Shown here: positions 38,071-46,897 of the stretch, in pieces
How the letters are laid out: each line of letters starts with the position of its first letter
Position numbering within the stretch: position 1 is the first letter of the stretch
NCBI RefSeq assembly: GCF_003058265.1
Contig: NZ_QBUK01000002.1
Span: 62,001 to 126,000, forward strand
DNA from: Flagellimonas amoyensis
GTDB taxonomy: Bacteria; Bacteroidota; Bacteroidia; Flavobacteriales; Flavobacteriaceae
Reading direction: 5' to 3'
DNA: 64,000 bases
The notes under the pieces: generated by a model
Told to the model about the DNA's origin: nothing
Seen by the model: the letters and a program-made list of their open reading frames with translations, nothing else
Database searches by the model: none
Translations under genes and position numbers: made by a program

Positions 38071-38840
38071 TCCACTTCTCCTTTAAATACTTGATCGGCA
38101 GGCCCTTTGAGGAATACATGGGTGTATTTTCCGTCCTGCTCTTCAAAACCGATGGTCAAATCCCCGCCCAGTGTCTTGATGTTGACATTGGTTGCGGTGG
38201 TTTTTCCTGACCGGTGCATGGCCAAGGCCACAGCGGTGACCCCGGTACCACAGGAAAGGGTCTCGTCTTCCACTCCCCGTTCATAAGTCCTTACCTGAAA
38301 GGTGTCATCATTCAACTGCTCCACAAAATTGATGTTGCTCCCCGATTGTCCATACAATCCGTAGCGAAGCTTTTTTCCTTCCTTATATACATCAAAATGT
38401 TCCAAATCTTTTACCAATTGTACATGGTGGGGGGATCCTGTGTTCAGAAAACTGTAATTGCCCTTTTCGTGGATCTCATCAACATCCACCATCTTTAGGT
38501 TAACGATATTGCCGTCCACACTGGCATGGTGCAGTCCATCCACGGCATTGAAGACCGCTTCTTCCCCAACTACACCCAAATGGTTGGCAAAGGCCACGAG
38601 GCACCTGCCGCCATTGCCACACATGCTTCCCTCTGCCCCATCGGCATTGAAATAGACCATCCTAAAATCCGTCTCCGTATCATTTTCAAGAAGCAAAAGG
38701 CCATCGGCCCCGATACCAAAACGTCTATCACACAAATGTGCCACCAAACTGGTATTGTCTTTTGGGAACATATGCTGACGGTTATCCATCACCACAAAAT
38801 CATTCCCCGTTCCCTGATATTTAAAAAACTGCAGTTTCAT
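38058..38840 (-). CDS. dapF: Diaminopimelate epimerase
   Basis: A 260-residue enzyme converting LL- to meso-diaminopimelate for peptidoglycan and lysine. The two catalytic cysteines are Cys74 in SMCGNGGRC and Cys197 in TLSCGTGVTAVA. KYQGTGNDFVVMDN is the family start. It is first in the dapF-GNAT-mltG operon, linking precursor synthesis to glycan processing. Confidence 0.96.
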   Translation of the reverse strand: MKLQFFKYQGTGNDFVVMDNRQHMFPKDNTSLVAHLCDRRFGIGADGLLLLENDTETDFRMVYFNADGAEGSMCGNGGRCLVAFANHLGVVGEEAVFNAVDGLHHASVDGNIVNLKMVDVDEIHEKGNYSFLNTGSPHHVQLVKDLEHFDVYKEGKKLRYGLYGQSGSNINFVEQLNDDTFQVRTYERGVEDETLSCGTGVTAVALAMHRSGKTTATNVNIKTLGGDLTIGFEEQDGKYTHVFLKGPADQVFKGEVECSI

Positions 38841-38857
38841 GTTTACTTACAAAGGAA

Positions 38858-38865
38858 CAAATATA
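38858..38865 (-). promoter_or_regulatory. -7 box of the dapF operon (TATATTTG)
   Basis: Exact TAnnTTTG on the minus strand, 17 bp before the dapF ATG. A -33 element is not clear. Confidence 0.5.
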
Positions 38866-38881
38866 GGGTATTCTTTAAGGA

Positions 38882-38943
38882 TATTTTTGCAGTTAAAACA
38901 GCGTTAAACAGACCGAACCAAAAATGCAATTCTTTTAAATTTG
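38882..38943 (+). promoter_or_regulatory. Two candidate -7 boxes for the HtrA protease gene
   Basis: TATTTTTG (38882-38889) and TAAATTTG (38936-38943) both match TAnnTTTG on the plus strand in the 134-bp divergent gap. The second lies 31 bp before the ATG and is the likelier one. Neither has a convincing -33 TTG. Confidence 0.4.
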
Positions 38944-38974
38944 TTGAAGCTAAATGTTAAATACGTATTGAGTT

Positions 38975-40369
38975 ATGAAGAGAATAGCCAATTTATTCGT
39001 CGTATCACTTTTTGCAGGCGCCATCACACTTGGCGCGTACAAATTGTTCTTTGAAAAGGACAATTATAAATGGATAGCCGCAGGACAGGAAATGCCGCTT
39101 GTGGCCACCAGTAATATACCCGCCTCCGCCAAAGGGGCCGGCATCAATGAAGTGGATTTTACCCTGGCCGCCGAAAAAACGGTCAATGCGGTGGTACACG
39201 TGAAAAACCTCACCATGAGCAAAGGCCCCAGTAGCCTTTCCGATTTTTTCTATGGATTTGAACGTCAACAGACCCCCCAAGTGGGAACAGGATCTGGAGT
39301 GATCATCACCCCGGACGGATACATCGTCACCAACAACCACGTGATTGCCAACTCCAGCCAGTTGGAGGTGACCTTGAACAACAACAGGACCTATAAAGCG
39401 GAGCTTGTTGGCACCGATGAAGATTCCGATATAGCCCTGTTGAAGGTGGATGCCGAAGAGGCCCTGCCTTATCTGGCTTTTGGAGATTCGGACAATGCCA
39501 AGATCGGGGAATGGGTACTCGCCGTAGGGAACCCGTTCAACCTGACCTCTACCGTAACGGCAGGAATCGTGAGCGCCAAGGCCAGGTCGTTGTCGCCCTT
39601 GAAGTCACAATCCTTTATCCAGACCGATGCGGCCGTGAATCCCGGCAACAGTGGCGGGGCACTAGTCAACACCAACGGTGACCTGATCGGGATCAATACC
39701 GCCATTACCTCACAGACCGGTTCCTATGTGGGATACGCCTTTGCCGTGCCCAGTAACATTGCCAAAAAGGTTGTAGAGGACATTATGGAGTTCGGCAACG
39801 TACAGAAAGGGCTTTTAGGCATTTCTGCCGCAAACATAAATTCCCCAGCTGCCATTGAAAGAGGCCTTGACCAGTTGGAGGGTGTATATATCCATAGCGT
39901 TGAGGAGGAATCTGGAGCGGATGAAGCTGGACTACAAGAAGGTGACATCATCAAACAGGTGGACAACATTACCATCCATAAGTTCTCCGAACTCAACGGC
40001 TATCTTTCCTCTAAAAGACCGGGCGACATGGTGAAGGTGACCGTGGACCGTGATGGCAAAAGTTTTGTCAAAAATGTGACGCTAAAGGAGCGACAGTCCG
40101 TCACACTTCCTGTGACCAATTTTTTGGTAAAAAACCTTTCCAAAGAAGACAAGAAGAAATTCGGGGTCTCCAAAGGGGTCAAAATCATGGCCGTACCCGA
40201 GGCATTCAGCCAATACCAGTTGAAGGACAAGGTCATCATTGAGTTGGATGGAGAAGAAATCAACAATATTGATGATGCCCAAGAGCTTTTTGGAAAAATT
40301 TCAAGATATGGCAGGACCAGTTTCACCATGGTAACCGAAGAAGGTGAAAAAGTACGAATGATCCTTTGA
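38975..40369 (+). CDS. HtrA/Deg family periplasmic serine protease with two PDZ domains
   Basis: A 464-residue envelope quality-control protease. It has an N-terminal signal/anchor (MKRIANLFVVSLFAGAITLG) and a trypsin-like domain with His122 (IVTNNHVIA), Asp152 (EDSDIALLKV) and Ser226 (NPGNSGGAL). PDZ1 follows (about 280-360, LEGVYIHSVEEESGADEAGLQEGDIIKQV) and a shorter PDZ2 near the C-terminus (YQLKDKVIIELDGEEINNID). All catalytic residues are present. A terminator follows. Confidence 0.94.
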   Translation: MKRIANLFVVSLFAGAITLGAYKLFFEKDNYKWIAAGQEMPLVATSNIPASAKGAGINEVDFTLAAEKTVNAVVHVKNLTMSKGPSSLSDFFYGFERQQTPQVGTGSGVIITPDGYIVTNNHVIANSSQLEVTLNNNRTYKAELVGTDEDSDIALLKVDAEEALPYLAFGDSDNAKIGEWVLAVGNPFNLTSTVTAGIVSAKARSLSPLKSQSFIQTDAAVNPGNSGGALVNTNGDLIGINTAITSQTGSYVGYAFAVPSNIAKKVVEDIMEFGNVQKGLLGISAANINSPAAIERGLDQLEGVYIHSVEEESGADEAGLQEGDIIKQVDNITIHKFSELNGYLSSKRPGDMVKVTVDRDGKSFVKNVTLKERQSVTLPVTNFLVKNLSKEDKKKFGVSKGVKIMAVPEAFSQYQLKDKVIIELDGEEINNIDDAQELFGKISRYGRTSFTMVTEEGEKVRMIL

Positions 40370-40392
40370 TAGAAGTGCCTGAAAAACACTTG

Positions 40393-40417
40393 AAAGCACC
40401 CTGAAAATGGGTGCTTT
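40393..40417 (+). terminator. Terminator of the HtrA gene
   Basis: Stem AAAGCACCC/GGGTGCTTT (40393-40401, 40409-40417), 7-nt loop, followed by TTATTTTT. Confidence 0.88.
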
Positions 40418-40445
40418 TTATTTTTCAAATTCTTTTACGAAAACG

Positions 40446-40477
40446 TTTGAAATATTTATTTTAGCCCCATATTTTTC
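40446..40477 (+). promoter_or_regulatory. Candidate promoter of the GAPDH gene
   Basis: TTTG (40446-40449), 20 bp, TATTTTTC (40470-40477). The spacing is ideal; the -7 box lacks only the final G. It ends 24 bp before the ATG. Confidence 0.45.
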
Positions 40478-40501
40478 AACTATAGAACTGCAACCTGTTC
40501 C

Positions 40502-41950
40502 ATGAGCAACATCAAATCTTACGAAAAAGAGCTTGCCTTTCAGGCAGATAGAAGAAAAGCGACCACAGAGTTCATCAAGATCATCAGCGACCTTTGGTAC
40601 GACAAGGCCATTGAAGTGGTCCTTTTCAAAAACCAGATTATCGACAAGAATGTCAGCGATATCATCAACCTGCACGAATATGCAGGTGAATTTGTACAGA
40701 AACCCATCTCCATTTTTGATTCTGTGGAAATTTTGCGGGCCATCAACGACATCAACCTGCCCCCTGCGAAGCTGGACATTGGAAAGTTGACCTACGAGTA
40801 CCATTCGGACGACAACAACCATCTCAATGTCAAGGCTTTTGTCATAGAAAAACTGAAGGACGCCGAGCACACCAAGGAGATCAAACCCAAGGATGTGGTG
40901 CTGTATGGCTTTGGCAGGATCGGGCGGCTCGTGGCCCGGGAACTCATGGCCAAGACAGGACGGGGAAGCCAGCTCAGACTCAGGGCCGTTGTGGTACGGG
41001 ACGAACTGACGGCGGAAAACCTCGAAAAAAGGGCCGCTTTGCTTAAAACCGATTCGGTTCACGGCCAGTTCATGGGCACTGTGGATGTGGATGCCCAAAA
41101 TCAGGCATTGATCATCAACGGGACCACCGTAAAGTTTATCCGTGCCAACAAACCTGAAGACATCGATTATACGGCATACGGAATCTACAATGCCCTCATC
41201 ATAGACAATACAGGCGCTTTCCGTGACAAAGAGGCCCTTTCCAGACATTTGGAATCCAAAGGGGCCAGTAGGGTTCTCCTCACCGCTCCGGGCAAGGAAG
41301 TCCCCAATATTGTCCACGGCGTGAACCACAAGAGTTTTGACCCCGACAAGACCAAAATCTACTCGGCGGCCTCATGCACCACCAATGCCATTACCCCTAT
41401 ATTAAAGGTAATGGAAGATTCCCTGGGCATACGGAAAGGACATTTGGAGACCATCCACGCCTACACGAACGACCAGAACTTGGTGGACAATATGCACAGC
41501 AAATACCGTCGGGGCCGTGCGGCCGCTCTGAATATGGTGATCACGGAAACCGGTGCCGGTTCTGCAGTGGCAAAGGCATTGCCCTCATTGAAAGGCAAAT
41601 TGACCTCAAATGCCATCAGGGTGCCCGTACCCAATGGCTCCTTGGCCATTCTCCATTTGGAGGTCAAGAACAAGACGACAGCGGAAAGCATCAATACGAT
41701 TCTGAAAAAATATGCCCTTGAAGGGGATTTGGTGGAACAGATCAAATATTCCTTGAGCAATGAACTGGTCTCGTCGGATATTGTGGGCACCTCTGCCCCA
41801 TCCATCTATGACAGCAAGGCGACCATAGTTTCCGCTGATGGGAAAAGCGTGGTGCTCTATGTTTGGTATGACAATGAATACGGTTATTCGCACCAAGTGA
41901 TACGACTTGCAAAATATATTGCCAAAGTAAGGCGTTATACGTATTATTAA
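40502..41950 (+). CDS. gap: Glyceraldehyde-3-phosphate dehydrogenase, long form
   Basis: A 482-residue enzyme. A helical N-terminal extension of about 130 residues precedes the usual NAD-binding domain (VVLYGFGRIGRLVAREL, 136-142 GFGRIGR). The catalytic Cys292 is in SAASCTTNAI with the family signature, the catalytic His region is in HAYTNDQNLVDN, and the C-terminus has WYDNEYGYSHQVIRLA. Standard GAPDH is about 330-340 residues; this long form is known in Bacteroidota and some Proteobacteria. A glycolytic versus gluconeogenic role cannot be read from sequence. Confidence 0.93.
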   Translation: MSNIKSYEKELAFQADRRKATTEFIKIISDLWYDKAIEVVLFKNQIIDKNVSDIINLHEYAGEFVQKPISIFDSVEILRAINDINLPPAKLDIGKLTYEYHSDDNNHLNVKAFVIEKLKDAEHTKEIKPKDVVLYGFGRIGRLVARELMAKTGRGSQLRLRAVVVRDELTAENLEKRAALLKTDSVHGQFMGTVDVDAQNQALIINGTTVKFIRANKPEDIDYTAYGIYNALIIDNTGAFRDKEALSRHLESKGASRVLLTAPGKEVPNIVHGVNHKSFDPDKTKIYSAASCTTNAITPILKVMEDSLGIRKGHLETIHAYTNDQNLVDNMHSKYRRGRAAALNMVITETGAGSAVAKALPSLKGKLTSNAIRVPVPNGSLAILHLEVKNKTTAESINTILKKYALEGDLVEQIKYSLSNELVSSDIVGTSAPSIYDSKATIVSADGKSVVLYVWYDNEYGYSHQVIRLAKYIAKVRRYTYY

Positions 41951-42066
41951 CGATTGCACCATAGGGGCAGATATCGCCGGTAAGCAGGTTTTTCTTTTGA
42001 ATTTTGGTTTATTGGTGTAATTTCGTCTTACCCTTAATCTAAATTTAATACGAGAACACTTTGACC

Positions 42067-42675
42067 ATGAAGCATTTACGAATTTTGTTTGCAGTTGCCC
42101 TGCTAGCACCCTACTTTTCATCCTTTGCACAAGAGGAAACCTCCGAAGAACCACAGGACATGACCATCAAAGGTCAGTTTGAGGTCATGGAAAGACAATC
42201 CACCAATTATAGGTCGGGAAATGGCGTTCCATATGAAGTCGTCAAACTGTCCACGCTCAACGAGGTGAAGAGCAACATCTTTGATACCATCAACACGGCT
42301 TACGGGTCCATAAAGACCCTTTCCGCCACCATAACTGCCAATGAGGCCGAAATAGACAACCTCAATACCAAGTTAAGGGACACCACCGAAAAGCTGAACA
42401 CCATTACGGAAGAAAAGGACAGTATTTCCTTCTTCGGCATCCTCATCGGGAAAGGAACGTATAATTTTATCCTCTGGTCCATCATTTTTGGACTATTGTT
42501 GTTGCTTTTGTTCTTCATTTATCGATTCAAAAACAGCAACTTCTTGACCCAACAGGCTAAATCAGCACTGGCCGACCTGGAATCAGAATACGAAAGCCAC
42601 AGAAGAAAGGCCCTGGAACGGGAGCAAAAAATAAGCAGGCAACTGCAGGACGAGCTGAACAAACAGAAAAAATGA
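42067..42675 (+). CDS. Membrane protein with signal peptide and C-terminal coiled coil (unknown function)
   Basis: A 202-residue protein with a signal peptide (MKHLRILFAVALLAPYFSSFAQ). A periplasmic stretch has a coiled coil (NEAEIDNLNTKLRDTTEKLNT...), followed by one TM helix (FILWSIIFGLLLLLLFFIYRF) and a cytoplasmic coiled coil of about 55 residues (ALADLESEYESHRRKALEREQ). Such proteins next to trmD are sometimes labelled tRNA (guanine-N1)-methyltransferase in databases. Nothing here resembles a methyltransferase, and the real TrmD is the next gene. A terminator follows. Confidence 0.8.
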   Translation: MKHLRILFAVALLAPYFSSFAQEETSEEPQDMTIKGQFEVMERQSTNYRSGNGVPYEVVKLSTLNEVKSNIFDTINTAYGSIKTLSATITANEAEIDNLNTKLRDTTEKLNTITEEKDSISFFGILIGKGTYNFILWSIIFGLLLLLLFFIYRFKNSNFLTQQAKSALADLESEYESHRRKALEREQKISRQLQDELNKQKK

Positions 42676-42678
42676 CTC

Positions 42679-42703
42679 AAAGGCTTCCCAAAAGGAAGCC
42701 TTT
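42679..42703 (+). terminator. Terminator after the coiled-coil membrane protein gene
   Basis: Stem AAAGGCTTCC/GGAAGCCTTT (42679-42688, 42694-42703) with a CAAAA loop, followed by TCTTTTG. It starts 3 bp after the stop. Confidence 0.88.
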
Positions 42704-42741
42704 TCTTTTGGGGCCATCCCCAAGTTTTTAACAGCTTTCAC

Positions 42742-42749
42742 TACTTTTG
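42742..42749 (+). promoter_or_regulatory. -7 box of trmD (TACTTTTG)
   Basis: Exact TAnnTTTG, 28 bp before the trmD ATG. No TTG at the usual -33 distance. Confidence 0.5.
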
Positions 42750-42777
42750 GGCCAAGAATCCATAACAGACCTTATCC

Positions 42778-43452
42778 ATGCGGATAGACATCATAACAGT
42801 ACTGCCCGAACTTTTGACAAGCCCTTTTGAAGCTTCCATATTGAAAAGGGCCATAGAGAAAGGATTGGTGGAAATCCACCTTCACAACCTGAGGGACTAT
42901 GCGACCAACAACTACAAACAGGTGGACGACTACCAGTTTGGGGGCGGCGCTGGCATGGTGATGATGGTGGAACCCATTGACAAATGTATTTCAGGCTTAA
43001 AGGCCGAGCGCGATTATGACGAGGTCATCTACATGACCCCGGACGGAAAAACCCTGAACCAAAGCATGGCCAACGAGCTGTCGCTAAAGGGCAACCTCAT
43101 TATACTGTGTGGCCACTACAAAGGGGTCGACCAAAGGGTGCGGGATATGTTCGTGACCCGTGAGATCTCCATTGGCGACTATGTCCTTTCCGGGGGCGAA
43201 CTGGCCGCTGCCATTGTCTGCGATGCGGTGATCCGACTCTTGCCCGGAGTTTTGAATGATGAAACCTCTGCCCTGACAGATACCTTTCAGGACAACCTGT
43301 TGGCTCCCCCCGTTTATACGCGCCCTGCCGAGTACAAAGGAATGGAAGTGCCCAAGATCTTGCTGAGCGGAAACCTGCCCAAAATTGAAAAATGGAGGGA
43401 GGAACAGGCCTTGGAGCGGACCAAGGAACGACGGCCCGACCTTTTGGAATGA
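42778..43452 (+). CDS. trmD: tRNA (guanine37-N1)-methyltransferase TrmD
   Basis: A 224-residue SPOUT (trefoil-knot) methyltransferase making m1G37 in tRNA, which prevents frameshifting. It starts [31 protein letters not shown] is the conserved active-site loop, and [14 protein letters not shown] and [15 protein letters not shown] form the knot with the SAM site. It is followed by rplS, the usual partner in bacteria, but here rplS has its own promoter. Confidence 0.97.
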   Translation: MRIDIITVLPELLTSPFEASILKRAIEKGLVEIHLHNLRDYATNNYKQVDDYQFGGGAGMVMMVEPIDKCISGLKAERDYDEVIYMTPDGKTLNQSMANELSLKGNLIILCGHYKGVDQRVRDMFVTREISIGDYVLSGGELAAAIVCDAVIRLLPGVLNDETSALTDTFQDNLLAPPVYTRPAEYKGMEVPKILLSGNLPKIEKWREEQALERTKERRPDLLE

Positions 43453-43491
43453 ACATTTTTCCCGAAATTGCCCAAAAACCATCAAAACACC

Positions 43492-43521
43492 TTGCTATTT
43501 CTAAATATTGCATTACTTTTG
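43492..43521 (+). promoter_or_regulatory. Promoter of rplS
   Basis: TTG (43492-43494), 19 bp, TACTTTTG (43514-43521) is one of the best two-part matches in the window. It predicts a leader of about 60 nt before the ATG at 43590. Confidence 0.7.
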
Positions 43522-43589
43522 CAATCTCAAAATCAACCTCTGACGAAATACGTGAAAGTTGGTCTTGGTAAACGATAAAAAAAAATACC

Positions 43590-43940
43590 ATGGAATCCTT
43601 AGTAAAATTTGTTGAAGACGAATTTGTTCCAAAAAAAGATTTTCCAAAATTTTCATCCGGTGACACCATCACCGTGTATTATGAAATCAAGGAAGGTGAA
43701 AAAACACGTACCCAGTTCTTCAAAGGAGTTGTGATCCAAAGAAGGGGAAGCGGTGCCACAGAAACCTTCACCATTCGCAAAATGTCAGGCACAGTAGGTG
43801 TGGAACGTATTTTCCCAGTTAACATGCCCGCTTTGCAAAAAATTGAGGTCAACAAAAAAGGTAAAGTACGTAGATCTAGAATCTTCTACTTTAGAGGTCT
43901 TACCGGTAAAAAGGCCCGTATCAAAGAAGTTAGGGGATAA
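43590..43940 (+). CDS. rplS: 50S ribosomal protein L19
   Basis: A 116-residue ribosomal protein at the 30S-50S interface. SGDTITVYYEIKEGEKTRTQFFKGVVIQRRGSG and TFTIRKMSGTVGVERIFPVNMPALQKIEV are the L19 core, and RRSRIFYFRGLTGKKARIKE is the C-terminus. It is transcribed alone between its own promoter and terminator. Confidence 0.97.
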   Translation: MESLVKFVEDEFVPKKDFPKFSSGDTITVYYEIKEGEKTRTQFFKGVVIQRRGSGATETFTIRKMSGTVGVERIFPVNMPALQKIEVNKKGKVRRSRIFYFRGLTGKKARIKEVRG

Positions 43941-43963
43941 TCCATTGCCCCATCAAAGAAAAG

Positions 43964-43988
43964 AGCACCCCAAAAGGGTGCTTTTTTT
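43964..43988 (+). terminator. Terminator of rplS
   Basis: Stem AGCACCC/GGGTGCT (43964-43970, 43976-43982) with a CAAAA loop, followed by T6, starting 23 bp after the stop. Confidence 0.9.
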
Positions 43989-43989
43989 A

Positions 43990-44310
43990 TGAACAATTGT
44001 TAATAACTTCGGTTCATACGTTGTTGATTTTTAATCGGTTATAAAATGTGATTATCCAACGCTTTGTTATACTTTAGTATAAGAGATATGAGAGCGATAC
44101 CATTCAGGACCATATTTCGATTTTAAAGTTGACGTTCTTTAAAAACCGAGGATTCCCCTTTAAATTAGTAACACTACTGATCACAAAAGGAATTTCGAAT
44201 TGGGACAGGTTAAGGCAGGTCCGAAATCGAAATAATGGATTTTATGTGCGGACGGGAGAGCAATTTCCCCTCTTGATAAAATTTAGGGAACGAGGTACAC
44301 TTTGCTTGAT
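43990..44310. other. AT-rich gap between rplS and the putative small RNA
   Basis: About 320 bp with no supported gene. The only structure noted is a TTATAC-TTTA-GTATAA hairpin (44067-44082). GGCAGGTCCGAAA near 44213 superficially recalls the SRP RNA loop, but the rest does not match. Short frames here have no protein-like features. Confidence 0.5.
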
Positions 44311-44468
44311 GGAGTTTAGTTGAAAAATTAAAAACACACGCAGAGGAAACGTCAAAGGTCTGTGGATGCAATCCAGGATTGCAGGTTTTGTGTAACAATG
44401 CAGAACAATCCAAGATCTTTTCTGAAAGCCATATCTATGTTCAGGCACAGATATGGCTTTCGTTTTTT
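44311..44468 (+). ncRNA. Putative small RNA ending in an orphan terminator
   Basis: A strong rho-independent terminator (44424-44468) lies 440 bp beyond the rplS terminator, with no plus-strand gene between them. About 150 nt upstream, TTG (44273-44275), 20 bp, TACACTTTG (44296-44304) resembles a promoter with one extra base in the -7 box. The predicted RNA of about 158 nt can form CGCAGA/TCTGTG (44339-44344, 44359-44364), then TGCAAT-CCAGG-ATTGCA, or alternatively GGATTG (44376-44381) with CAATCC (44406-44411). The length and location would suit a 6S-like or other housekeeping sRNA, but I cannot assign a family. Confidence 0.5.
44424..44468 (+). terminator. Strong orphan rho-independent terminator
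   Basis: GAAAGCCATATCT (44424-44436) pairs with AGATATGGCTTTC (44449-44461); after one A-C mismatch, TG/CA extends the stem. After one G comes T6 (44463-44468). It is oriented for the plus strand, where no coding gene precedes it. Confidence 0.9.
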
Positions 44469-44497
44469 CACGCATCCGCTTCTCCCTGTTAGTTTTA

Positions 44498-44531
44498 TTG
44501 GCCGTTCAACATACAATATATTGTATATTTG
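44498..44531 (+). promoter_or_regulatory. Promoter of icd
   Basis: TTG (44498-44500), 23 bp, TATATTTG (44524-44531), ending 25 bp before the ATG. The -7 box overlaps a palindromic ACAATATATTGT (44513-44524). Confidence 0.6.
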
Positions 44532-44556
44532 CAACGCTCAAACATTATACACATAA

Positions 44557-46779
<2,223 letters not shown>

Positions 46780-46807
46780 CAGATAACAAGTCAACGACTT
46801 ACCACCT

Positions 46808-46849
46808 AAAAGCGCAACCCTGTTTATTTTTCAGGTTTGCGCTTTTTTT
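46808..46849 (+). terminator. Terminator of icd
   Basis: AAAAGCGCAA-C-CCTG (46808-46822) pairs with CAGG-T-TTGCGCTTTT across one mismatch and a short AT loop, followed by a T run. Confidence 0.88.
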
Positions 46850-46897
46850 ATGCCAAAATAGGTCTGGAGTGTGTATTTTAGAGGAAAACACCTTTCA

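Noticed and set aside
44200..44235. GGCAGGTCCGAAA resembling the SRP RNA apical loop
   Set aside because: The rest of the conserved loop (GGAAGGAAGCAGCC) and the flanking stem are absent.
44339..44365. CAGAGGAAACGTC resembling the RNase P RNA GAGGAAAGTCC core
   Set aside because: The match is short, other RNase P signatures are missing, and the candidate transcript is far too short.
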